Of a stretch of DNA of 64,000 nucleotides, positions 53,690 through 64,000 are shown in pieces. Position 1 is the first letter of the stretch. Each line of letters opens with the position of its first letter. The translations under genes and the position numbers were made by a program. The DNA is from Lathyrus oleraceus (taxonomy: Eukaryota > Streptophyta > Magnoliopsida > Fabales > Fabaceae), in contig NC_066585.1 in assembly GCF_024323335.1 (NCBI RefSeq), positions 80,699,359 through 80,763,358 of the forward strand. Direction: 5' to 3'. The notes beneath the pieces are model-generated. The model was not told the origin of the DNA, did not search any database, and saw only the letters and a list, made by a program, of their open reading frames with translations.

Positions 53690-56246
53690 GGTTGAAGTTA
53701 GCACTATCATTCGAGTTCAATCTCCTCGCCACGCCAATCGTCTTCACAGCTTCCCTGCGGGAAATTTCTTCCCCTTCTTTGCCTTAGGAGTGGGAGCCAC
53801 TCTAGGGTTGGCTGGAATCTTCTTGGCACCAATGCCCCGTGATTTCTTTTTATGAGGAGGAGGCTCAAGGGACGAATCTTCAACAACGATCAGTTCAGTA
53901 ATTGTTGCGACGGATTCATCCTCTGTTTGGCATCACCAACCTGCACAATAATTATACAAGAAAAGTTCAAGTAAAGAAAAATACTCAAAGATGTTGAGAA
54001 ATACAAAGCTTAGCATTACAACGAAATCTTACTTGGGCAAGTTTGGACGAGGTTTCCTCGACCTTGGATGGTTTAAGTGATATTTTAGCACTAGCAGCGT
54101 CCCTGGTCCTCTTCCTATGTTCGACAACTGTGATAAAATAAAAGCAATTATAAATATAGAGAATGGAGATTATAGCATTGGAAAGATGGTGAAGAGATTT
54201 CTTTGCTCTCCTCACCTTCATGTATGGGATTTTCAACCCCGACATGGTCTATGTTAATATGAAGGTGGCCTTTGAAACTGTATAAGTCCAACTTAGTCAT
54301 AGTCACTCGTTGCGCGTGTTTTAGGCACTCGTTTTTATGTACCTTCAGAAATTTCCCCAAAACAAACCACCATGGAAACGAAGGGGTGAAAGCCAAAAAG
54401 CCATCTCGCTGGTGGGCAAGGGGGAAATTTATGAGGGTAATGATTCAGGACGAACCTATATTTGTCCTCCACATACTCAAGAATATTTAAACTAGGAAGC
54501 TTCGCCTCCATTTTCTCTTTCAGAGTAACCACTGCCTCATGGATTGTTCGACTAAGGTCATTTGGGTCGTGCACAGTTTCAAAGTACTTCTGGAAATCTT
54601 TAATATCTTTGATATGTTTAGATCTACCTCTTTGGAATTTTTTGCTGCAAAGAAGAGAAAGCATCGGTGAGGTGTTGGCTTATTGTTACAGCATCCATAA
54701 ACTCTTTTGCATGATAGGCTATCCACCAAGTATCAAAATCTTGGGTGCAATAGTAATAGGGTTCAAAAGAAAATGGAGTAAGTGTGGGATGGTCATTCGC
54801 ATGTCGATCTATCCTTTAAAGGTAATCATCTTTGGAGTAGTCGACAGTTTTAAGGCATAACTCATTTTTCTTTTTGAAGAATAGTCGAGGCATATTTTGG
54901 CTGATCCCAAATTGGCGAGATACCAGGTTGGGTTGATAACTAAGGATCCTCATATGTTCCTTAGAGGTCCCACGTATGGTAGAAATAATTTTGGGAGTCA
55001 AGAAGGTTTTCCATATCTTTTTCGATCCATTCTCTTTTTCGCCAATGGCTGGAAACTGATGTGTGAACCATTCAAGTCCATGTGTTCTTTTGGAGAAAGG
55101 GGACATGGTCACAGTGAAGTTATAGAGCTTGGAGAACATTAGGAAGTAAGTGAAAAGGGGGTCTCGATCCGACCTATTTTTATTAGTTGGGGTCAGAAGG
55201 TTCAATCGAACGCCTTTAATGCTTTTGTCGCTAATGGTAGCATTAATGTCTTATAGATGCTCGACCTTTAGAGAAGCTTTGAATGTGGCATTAAGCCATA
55301 ATTGAAGTAGCAAAAATGGTCCAGCTAGCAGTAAATGGTCCTTAGGTTTGATATTCCTTAAGGCTTCGGTGGCTTCTCCTAGGGATTCATACAGTGACCC
55401 TAAGATTAGATGGCAAAGGCAAACATCTTTCCTTCGTGATGTTGGTTGGAAAGAGTCAAATACCTCTTCGCTGCCTTAAGCGATCTACAATAAAATATGC
55501 ATATGGATAACCATAATGCAAGGAATGTAATGTGTTCTTCAGCAGTGACTTTAGTGGTGCCACTAACGTGGTGGTCTTTGATGTACCTACTGAAGTTGGC
55601 ATGATTGTTGTCAAAATCAATGCTATCTTCATCAATCTCGTTAGGGTCGAAGTTGCCACGAGTAGGGCGAAGGCCGGTAATGGCCGCCACATCAAAGAGC
55701 ATGGGTGTTAACATTTCACAAGGAAGTTGAAAGGTGTTAGTGGTGGTTTCCCAATAGTAAAGGGACGCGACCAACATGTTTTGGCAGTATGCTGAAATGG
55801 TTCTTGACAGTTGGATTTAGTCAAAGATACCTCTCTCTTTCCAGATTTCACTAATTTGGGCTCCTATCTTATCTAACAAAGAGATGTAATCATCATGTTT
55901 TTTGGTTGGGGGAGCTGAGCGAAAGGCTCGTAGAGTGGTAGTCAGGTACTCTAGATTCATGGGTCTCTTAATGCTAACTAGAGGTTTTGTCCTATTATAA
56001 GTCGTGAAAAATATCTAAGCTTAGTAAGGTCTTTAGAAGGGCACACATATGACTCATAAGGGCATGAGTTGTTTCAGAAATGGTGTAAGGAATGAGTACC
56101 TGAGATTTATAAATACGCATTTTTTCCTTGTAGTTTGGAGGTTATGGAACATATTCTTGATTTCCAACTACTGTAGAACAAGGAATCATGTTGGGCGTGG
56201 GGAGTGGACCTTTGGGCGCCTTAGTGTTCTTTGTTGAAGGAGCCAT
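53690..56246 (-). pseudogene. Degenerate multi-exon plant-mobile-domain (PMD) gene
   Basis: Minus-strand blocks, 5' to 3': a short start MAPSTKNTKAPKGPLPTPN at 56,246; a main exon from about 56,017 (after acceptor CTTACTAAGCTTAG) to 55,406 with the PMD signature YYWETTTNTFQLPCEMLTPM (about 55,758-55,699) and AAITGLRPTRG; about 55,370-54,816 with AGPFLLLQLWLNATF; 54,664-54,335; and charged C-terminal exons 54,250-53,690. Exon borders such as TTATTTTATCACAG (about 54,131) and AATTATTGTGCAG (about 53,940) support introns. A stop at about 55,818 and further lesions make it a pseudogene. PMD proteins occur both as host genes (MAIN-like) and in transposons. Its place just before a candidate gypsy LTR in opposite orientation fits the antisense ORFs of some Tat elements. 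Confidence 0.6.
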
Positions 56247-56657
56247 TGTTAAAAGTTTGAGAAGTTCTGAGAGACGTTGGGAGAAGTTTATGGGTAGAGA
56301 AGCTGAAGAAGATAGAAGAAAAGAGTTGGAAAATGAAGGAAATGACATTTATAGTGAGGAAGAAAAAAATCTCCAGTCTTCACTTTTGACAAATGGCGCG
56401 AAGCAGGTGGCACGTGTCGTTCCCCCAAAGGAAGGATTGAAACGACTTTCTACACGTAACCACGCCATCCTACAAAATTGAATCCATAGTGAGTAGAGTT
56501 ATGGGATAATTGGAAGTTCATGTTTTCGAGGTGACGGTTGAAAGAAATGTCATGATGATGGTGACGTCAACCCACTAGGTAAATAGTGTCTAGAAAGATA
56601 AAAAACGACCATATCTCCTAGGTTCGTCGAAAGAGGCCTTTCTGGGGGGCAATCTTT
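56247..56657. other. Segment between the PMD pseudogene and the candidate LTR
   Basis: About 400 bases with no clear gene. The right end CTGGGGGGCAATC (56,642-56,654) could be a polypurine tract of a plus-strand gypsy element. Confidence 0.4.
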
Positions 56658-57322
56658 TAGTTGGGATTTTCGACAAGGGAAAAAATCTCAGCAAAGGGAA
56701 AAGCTTCAGGTACATTGATGATGTATACTTAAGAGGAGTCCTGAGTCAGAGAGATTTGGGACTTAGTATTTTTTAAATGTTGTGGGAACATTTTGACCGT
56801 GTGGAGTTTCAACAGCTTCAAGAGCGTCAAATAAGTGGTTATTTAGACGCACAAATGTTATGTTCAAACATGAATAACTACCTGGGAGTTTCTTTCTGAA
56901 GAACACATGCAGAGAGCGCAGAGGCGGGCTGCATGCAAGCCTTCACGTGGCGAACACTGAAGATAGGAACGTTAGGAGTATTTATTTATGTACTAGTATA
57001 TATAGGAGTTCATTTGTAGAATTCAATGTGTGTTCACTTTACTACAGAAATCTCACTTAAAACTCGAAGTACCAGCGTCCATAGAAAAGAGTCATGGTTG
57101 AGAGAATGTATGCACAAAGAAACACCATCTTTTACATTCAATGCAAAGTCTTTAAAATTCATTTTACTTTGCCTTACCAGTTTATTTTAGTTTCATTCAA
57201 TTACACTACTTTTATACTTGCAATTCTTGTTACTTTCTTTATATTTTTTACACTGTCAAAGTTTGCATCTTTTACACTCTTTAAATCACTATTTCGACCA
57301 AGTCGAAAATAGGCTGTTTACA
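56658..57322 (+). mobile_element. Candidate gypsy 3' LTR
   Basis: It starts near TTGGGATTTTCGAC after a G-rich tract, has a TATA-like TATATATAG at 56,997-57,005, and ends GTCGAAAATAGGCTGTTTACA-like at 57,322. TTTTCGAC near the start and GTCGAAAA near the end are complementary. No PBS follows, consistent with a 3' LTR. No second LTR is in the window, so the call rests on end structure only. Confidence 0.4.
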
Positions 57323-57356
57323 AAAAGAAAACTATAAAACACTGTTTTTAGCACTA

Positions 57357-58905
57357 TGTCCTAAGATTCACTAATTGATCCTGCAAGTAACGTTTAATTA
57401 AGAGACTAGCGCTTGTTTACCAATTTTTCGCATAAATAAAGAGGAACTCAATCAATTCTCCAGAAATGACGTATGGGATCTTGTTCCAAGACCCAACAAA
57501 ACTCATGTTATTGAAACAAAGTGGGTCTTCAGAAATATGTTGAACGGACAAGGAGAGGTAGTAAGAAACAAGGTTCGACTGGTTGCATAAGGTTATAGTT
57601 AGCAAGAGGGGACTGACTATATGTAAACCTTTGCACTGATTTCTAGGTTAGAGTCTATCCATCTCTTAATTTCCTCTACTGTTAATCATAACATCATCTT
57701 ATATCAGATGGATGTTAAGAGTGCATTTTTGAATAGTTACATTACTGAAGAAGTGTACCCCCTAGTTTTGAAAACTCTAAAAACCCATATTTTGTTTTAA
57801 AACTTAAGAAATCATTGTATTGCCTGAAACAGACTCCTAGATTATGGTATGAAAGACTAAGAAATTTTCTGTTAGGAAATGATTTCGCTAAAGGAAAGGT
57901 TGATACCACTTTATTCTGTAAATCATTCAAAAATAATATCCTTGTTGTTTAAATTTACGTTGATGATATCATATTTGGTTCTATTAATGCTACTTTGTGC
58001 AAGGAATTCGCTACGTATATACAGGAAGAATTTGAGATGAGTTTGATGGGAGAACTCAAGTTCTTTCTGGGGATACATATCAATCAAAGTCCAGAGGTAA
58101 CGTAAATCCATCAGAGCAAGTACACCAAGGAACTTTTAAAGAAGTTTGACTTGTCAGAATGCAAGATGTAAAAGACTCTTATGCATCCTACATGTATCCT
58201 TAAGAAGGATGAGGTAAGTGTTAAGGTAGAACATAAGGTATACAGAGGTATGATTATCTCTCTCTTATACTTGACTATTTCTAGACTTGACATTTGTTTA
58301 GTGTGTGTTTGTGTGATTTCTTCCAATCCGATCCTAGAGAATCCTACTTAACAGTTGTTAAAAGGATTTTTAGGTATCCAAAAGGTATGATTAACCTTGG
58401 CTTGTGTTATAGAAAATCTAAAGACTACAAGCTAGTGGGTTATTGTGATGATGATTATGATGGAGACAAACTTTAGAGGAAAAGAACTTTTGGAAGCTGT
58501 CAGTTTCTGGGAGACAACATGATCTTATTGTCCAGCAAAAGGCAATTAATAATAACACTATCTAATGCTGAAGGTGAATACATTGTAGCTTCTGGATGCA
58601 GCACTCAGATGCTTTGAATGAAAAGTCAACTAGAATATTTTCAGATATATGAGAGTAACATCCATATACTCTACAATAATAAGTATGCTTTTTGTTTATA
58701 TAAGAATTCCATTTTGCATTCTAGAGCAAAACATATTGAGATAAAACATCACTTTATACATGACTATCTTCATAAGGGAATTTAAAATTTAAAATTTATT
58801 GATATAGGCCATCAATGGGCCGATATCTTTACAAAACCCTTTGCTGAAGATAGATTCGTTATCATTCTGAAAAATTTAAAAATGGACTTATGTCCAGAAT
58901 GAAAA
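57357..58905 (+). pseudogene. pol: SIRE/Maximus-type copia pol remnant (RT and RNase H)
   Basis: The 5' end of the element is missing. From 57,420: EELNQFSRNDVWDLVPRP, THVIETKWVFRN, YQMDVKSAFLN, then after frame changes LKQTPRLWYERLRNFLLGND, the catalytic YVDDIIFGSINATLCKEF at about 57,957, and FFLGIHINQ. RNase H includes YLTVVKRIFRYPKG, LSNAEGEYIVASG and HIEIKHHFIHDY, ending in ADIFTKPFAEDRF near 58,855. Numerous stops (for example TAA at 57,588) and frameshifts. YVDDIIFGS and the FTKPFAEDRF end are typical of the SIRE/Maximus lineage. Confidence 0.85.
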
Positions 58906-59250
58906 AGATGTTTTTCTTAGAATGTTAAACTTTCAGAATGATCAAATGAGACTCTGAGATTTGTTTTTGGTTCTGAACGTGTGAGTCTTCTGAAATGAGA
59001 AGGTTTCATAAGTTCAGAAGTATCCAGTCAGAATTTGTTTGGTTAAACAATCTGTATTTTGGATACTGAACAATTTTTGCATTTAATAATTGTCAATCAG
59101 TCTCGATTAGTGGAATAGTTTTAAGACAATTGTCTTAGAAAACTGAACTATTTTTGGTCTGCTAATGTGACACGTTGGGTGAATAAATCTTGGGATTTGG
59201 TAAAATCTTCATGCTTTACCCTCTTATCATATTTTTTTGCATTATTCAAA
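58906..59250 (+). other. Spacer after SIRE-type pol
   Basis: About 350 bases, stop-rich, with no gene recognised. It separates RNase H from the extra ORF. Confidence 0.5.
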
Positions 59251-61851
59251 CTTTTCATGATTGCAAAACCTCTATTTAAACCCATTTCACTCACTTTGCA
59301 CACTTTCGCTACATCCACAACCTACACTTTCTCTCTTTAAGCTCAAAACTTTCAGTAACCCTAAAAACCCTTTGTTCTTTATCAACAAGGGCTTCACAAT
59401 AATCTTCTCAACAAGCTCAACAACAAAGGTTGCAACTACTCAACAAAGTGCTTGTGGTTCTTCTCCATCATCGTAACAACAAGAGCAAGTCAAAGAAGGA
59501 ATTCAAGAAATTACACTCTCCACTCCAGTTGATAAGTTAAAAGTTCTTTGTGAGTTATTGGTGGATTTTGATAATCTCAAAGCAAATGAGTATGATCTGA
59601 CTGGAAATGTTAGAACTCAAGAATGAGAAGGTTATTTTGAATGTCTTAAAGGACCAGTTTACACTGAATTGGTAAAGCAATTATGGATTTTTGATACTGC
59701 TACGAATCTTCAAGTTACGTCCTATTTGTTAGGTCACAAGATCACCATATCTAAGAAGTCCATTGCTAAACTTCTTGGTCATGATGGTTCTGGGAAATGG
59801 TGTTTTTATATGCTTGCAAAGAAGAGTAAAATGGCAGAGATTGCAGAAATCATCTTTATGGATGGAAAACCCTCCTCAAATCCTAAGAATCTTCATAAAG
59901 ACCTTAAGATATGGTTCAAGATTATTATTGGATGCATTTGTCATAGACCTTATTCAAACTCTGCAGACTACATTAACACAGATCAGAAGCACATGTTGTA
60001 CTATCTGTCAAGTGGTGACAAGATGAACTTGCCCTCCATTCTCTTCAAGTATCTAAGGGAAATGGTTAAGGAAACAAGAAATTGATCTAATAAGATTAGA
60101 AATTGGATACCTCTGGGTAGGTTAATTTCTGACATCTTGTTTGAAAGCAAGCTGGTGTAGAAGCTTATGGAGACAATAATGACTAAGGAAGTAGAATTTG
60201 AAATTGGGAAGAATTTCAATGGAAAAAATCTAAAGAACATGATTTTAATTTCAACTTTTGTTAACCCTTTAGAGTCTTTAGACAAGGTGTCTATTGCTTC
60301 TAGAAGAATTTCAATGGTTGATTATCCTCTCTTTTCCAAGGAAGAATCTAAAGAGGTTTTGGAACTGTACATTTCTTACTGCCTGGCAACGAGTGTTGAT
60401 CCTGGTGTGTCATCTCATGATGAACTTCCAGATCATCCAGTTGAAGTGCACTCTCTAAATAGAAAAAGGAAGTCTAAATATGTTGGTGAAGGACCTTCTG
60501 GATCTTCTAGACCCCCTACCAAAGTTACTAATACTTTTGGACTAGGCATTCTGAGAGACACAATAAGACCAAAATAGAGTCTGTCTGCTCTGAGACTGTC
60601 AGGTCTTCTGAAGTGACTCCTTCTAGGAATCATGGTAAGTCGCCTATGATTGAAACTCCTTTTAACTCTGCTATCTCTATTCTCTCTACTTCATCTATTC
60701 CTCCATAACCTTCTCCTCCATCATACATTCCTTTTGGAACCATAACCACCCCTCCTTATAAATCCTCTAGTGTTTTTGACACACTCACCACATCTATGCC
60801 ATTCATTTTTGTATCACTCCACATACCTAACCTAACATTTGCTGAATCAACCACCATCACAACCATTACACCACCAAACCTAAATGATCATACCGCTTCT
60901 GAATCTACTCCCACTATTCCTAAACCTTTGGATACAGAAAGCCATCCCTCTAACTCTGACTTTTCCACACCCATGTCTATAACCTTAACTATTTCAGAAT
61001 CCCGTGCATTTCCTGAGGACACACCCACTACACCAACTCCACCCCAAAAACCTCACATTAATGAACCTGTCATTGATGAACCTGTCATTGATGAATTCAT
61101 GGAATGAATCAGAAACAATGAACCCTTTACCCCTGATTCTTCTGACCAGACCATTTCCATTTTGTCTGATATCGAAATACAATCTAAACCTAATCCAAAC
61201 CTTGAGGAATTTGATGATTTAGTCAGACAGATAGAATCAGATGTTGAGGTTATTGTAGTCCTTGACATAATCTCTTGTTTATACTCTAATCAAACTTCTT
61301 TTCAAACCAACATTCGTCATACTCCTTTGGATGAATTGTTTTAGCAGTTTGAAAGTGAGATTGTTGTTAGACTGAACACTCTCACTGAGGTTTGCACTTC
61401 TAACGCAAACCTTTCTAAAGTGTGTGCTCTGATCAACAACTTTAGAAGTTGAATAGAAGTCAGCTTTGAAGAATTGGAATTCTTGTGCCTGAAGGAAGCT
61501 AAAAGGAACTTCCATGCCAAACTCTCTGGTATATTTGAACCTTTACTTCAGAAGGTTCCTCTAATGATTCTTCTTCCTGCTCCATAAGTGATTCCTCCTC
61601 ATTCACTAATTCAGACTACTTTGGTTGCTTCTGAGACAACTCTTGAAGTTGGAAGTGTCTATGGGGTTAAGAAGACTGTGATTTCTAAGGAATTTTTTAT
61701 GAAGACTTTGGAAGAACCGAGGGTTGAGAATTCCGAGGTCAAGGAACAACTAAGAAACATGATAGATGTGTTCAAATGTCAGGATGAGAAGACAACAAGG
61801 ATTAAAGGGGTGTTTAGAGCTCTCTTATCAAGTCCGTCACCCCCTCCTTAA
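59251..61851 (+). pseudogene. SIRE/Maximus envelope-like extra ORF (decayed)
   Basis: Open pieces at 59,669-60,085, 60,167-60,577, 60,796-61,107 and 61,588-61,851 in this order. The first has a fold-like pattern seen in the plant retrotransposon extra protein (putative plant transposon protein family): YLLGHKITISKKSIAKLLGH near the start. The middle is Pro/Ser/Thr-rich, and the last piece is charged with a predicted coiled coil. This ORF downstream of pol is diagnostic of SIRE/Maximus elements and is often called envelope-like, although no membrane-fusion role is established. Stops and frameshifts throughout. Confidence 0.65.
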
Positions 61852-62728
61852 ACCCTTGTTTTAAAAAAATTGTGTTTTATTAGTCTTTTTTATTTTTGTA
61901 CCTGTTGTATATTTTATCTATGAAATGAAATTTTGTTTGGTTTACTTTGTCTTTATTTCTTTTTGAATGATGACAAAGAGGGAGAAGAATGATTGATTTT
62001 GATATACCTTATTCCAGTCTGAAACCCAAACATGTCTTTAAATATTAATTCTGACATTGATAACTTTTATGGGAATTTTGAATAAGTTCATCATGTTAAC
62101 CAAGTGTTTCAGGTTTTAAGGCATTGACTAAGCTGATTAGAGTTCAAGTGAACCAGACATATAATCAGAATAGTTAACTAAGCAGTTTGCAATTAACTAG
62201 ACATACACGTTCTGAACTCAGTTTAAGTGAACCATGTGTGTATTGTACCAGACGCATAAATGTTCTAAACCAGAAAAAGTTATGAACCAGGTGTATATAA
62301 ATTTTGATATCAACCAGGCATGCGTATAACCAGGCATATGAAAGCTCTGACAAATCATGCTATGTAATGAGTCTGATGACTAGACTTTCTAACACTCAAG
62401 AAAAACCGTTTCTGAAATGAAATACTTCTGTACCCAAGCTTTTGTATTATGATAAGTTACTACATTCATAGTAACCAGACTTCTGCCTTATGGGAAGTTA
62501 TTTCTTTCATGCTAATTAAATTTTTTATATATGTTAAGATTATTTTAAGTCTTAAATTCAAGGAGAGCTTACGAACCTAACTCTGATATTTTATGCTAAA
62601 AAATAACTTTTAACATTATAAAATCCAGGGGGAGCTTACAAACCTCACTTTGATAATTTTATATGATTAAATCTAGTAAAAATTGTTCATCGAAATACAT
62701 AGTTTTGTCATCATAAAAAGGAGGAGAT
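61852..62728 (+). other. SIRE-type 3' untranslated region and polypurine tract
   Basis: Non-coding, with repeated words such as AACCAGGCAT and CCAGACATA, and a twofold CAGGGGGAGCTTA(C)-like motif near 62,560-62,640. It ends in AAAAAGGAGGAGAT (62,715-62,728), the polypurine tract next to the LTR. Confidence 0.7.
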
Positions 62729-63934
62729 TGTAAGAACACGGTTTGGTTATGCACCTGACCCTTAGTTTTGATGATAACAATGCATTGTTTCTAAGAGAAC
62801 AATTTTATACCCTAATGGTTTTTGTCTAGTGTGTAACTTTTGCTAACAGGTTCTGACTCTGAAGAATTGACTGTGACGTCATCAAATTCTAGACTTAACA
62901 CACTCTGATTCTAAAGAGATACAATATGCTTTACAAGATGCTGTAAAGTTCTAGAAAGCTCTTAGACAGTGGTTCTGATGAACATTTTATTCTAAAGCTT
63001 CAGTTTGTGACTCTGATTGTGAGCCTTTGAAGGATTGTCAAGCCTTCAAGATTTTGCACTCTCAAGTTCTGAAGACTCTAAAGAACAAGATTTGAAGACT
63101 CTAAAGACCAAGTTCTAAGGAACTGTGTCAAGATTATGAAGACCAAGATTCCAAAGATTCTCTTAACTAGTCTCTTGATCCTTCTAAGCATGCTTCAACA
63201 TCATTTATTCAGAAGCCTCTGAAGATTAGAAGATAAGATCAAAAGGTTTTGCGTTAGGAAAATAGTACATAATACAAGATCACTTTTCCCTCAATTACAC
63301 TAATTTTGTGGGATTAGAACAATACTATTGCACCATTTTGTCTCCTATATGAAAACCGTTATACCAAGAGACATCTGCAATTTTGCTATTCTAATTCTAC
63401 CCTCCAACACTAATATAAAGAAGACTTGTATGATTGGACAAGTTGCCAATTCATTGCGCAATACTACGCTCATACACAACGCTATTTGTTGAACTTGATT
63501 TTATTTGTGTATAGTTTTTGTAAACACACATACAGCTTTTGTTCGTTATTGTGTGAGAAATTCATTGTACTTAACTTATGTTAATCTACTTTTTTAGAAG
63601 CAATATTGTAAGCACAATATTGCAAATCTCAAATTGTTTGAGTGGTTTCCTTGAGTGACTAGGTTTTAGTCATATAGACTTAAGAAGACAAAGGTGGGTT
63701 GTCTTTGTAGTGTCTGTAATCAATTTCAGTTATAATGGATTAAGTCCTTATTGAGAAGGCAAAATCACCTTGGTGGGTGGACTGGAGGTAACTTTGTTAA
63801 CAGCGAACCAGGATAAAAATAGTTGTGTTATTTTTCTTGTTTGTGTTATTATTTGATTGTGTTGGTTTTAAAAAGCTTTCCTTTTTAGAAACCCAATTCA
63901 AATCCCCTATTTCTTGTGTTTCTTGCCACCTTCA
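62729..63934 (+). mobile_element. SIRE/Maximus-type 3' LTR
   Basis: 1,206 bp from TGTAAGAACACGG to CACCTTCA. It includes GTTTTGATGATAACAATGCA, a stretch characteristic of legume SIRE LTR starts. The right flank begins ATGTA, the candidate target duplication. The remaining 66 bases of the window (63,935-64,000) show nothing recognisable. Confidence 0.75.
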
Positions 63935-64000
63935 ATGTATTTGTTTATGAGGTATTCATGTATCTTTATTTAGTTCTCCACCATTTCAAACCATAATTAT

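Overview
The window is plant nuclear heterochromatin from a large-genome legume, most likely tribe Fabeae (Pisum, Vicia, Lathyrus or Lens). The reason is the density of Ogre-type (Tat lineage, Ty3/gypsy) retrotransposons: very long LTRs (4.9-5.5 kb), an extra ORF1 before gag, a short intron between the protease and reverse transcriptase (RT) parts, and a primer-binding site (PBS) TGGCGACTCTGCTGGGGA of the tRNA-Arg type. I see no convincing host gene, rRNA, functional tRNA or CRISPR array. Everything recognisable is transposon-derived, except possibly a broken plant-mobile-domain gene at 53.7-56.2 kb.

Layout, outermost to innermost. A LINE fragment (minus strand, 51,253-51,774) was hit by Ogre-P, an old plus-strand Ogre. 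Ogre-P has ORF1 (3,203-4,226 continued at 34,961-35,786), gag and protease (36,183-39,609), an intron (39,610-39,870), pol (39,871-43,345), a repeat-rich 3' untranslated region (43,346-46,345) and a 3' LTR (46,346-51,252). Its leader just before ORF1 carries the LTR of a second Ogre subfamily (1-3,179). Its ORF1 is split by a plus-strand Ty1/copia element (4,227-34,955) flanked by a perfect GAGAG target duplication. The 3' LTR of that copia element is in turn split by 23,032 bp (10,843-33,874) of minus-strand Ogre, Ogre-M. Ogre-M is arranged partial internal region - LTR - internal region - LTR, so 10,843-19,725 and 25,009-33,874 are almost identical direct copies offset by 14,166 bp. A 260-bp piece of copia LTR is repeated on the two sides of the insert, where a 5-bp target duplication would be expected.

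Right of 51.8 kb lie an LTR-like segment with the conserved Ogre U5 block (minus), a degenerate multi-exon plant-mobile-domain gene (minus) immediately before a candidate gypsy 3' LTR (56,658-57,322, plus), and the 3' half of a decayed SIRE/Maximus-type copia element: pol remnants, an envelope-like extra ORF and a 3' LTR (62,729-63,934).

None of the elements looks fully autonomous. Ogre-P has nonsense and frameshift lesions but a nearly complete pol. Ogre-M and the inner copia have large pol deletions while keeping long open gag-like frames, LTRs, PBS and polypurine tracts, as expected for elements mobilised in trans.

The most interesting signals are non-coding and shared by divergent Ogre subfamilies: a compound stem-loop module in the LTRs whose stems differ in sequence but stay complementary; a 31-bp hairpin array in the LTR; a 3' array of mini-hairpins with a nearly fixed loop and covarying stems; and 3' arrays of TCCCCAGCAGA-like words that are the exact complement of the PBS core. 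In the copia leader, eight TTAACCGGTTAA palindromes are paired at exactly 21 bp.
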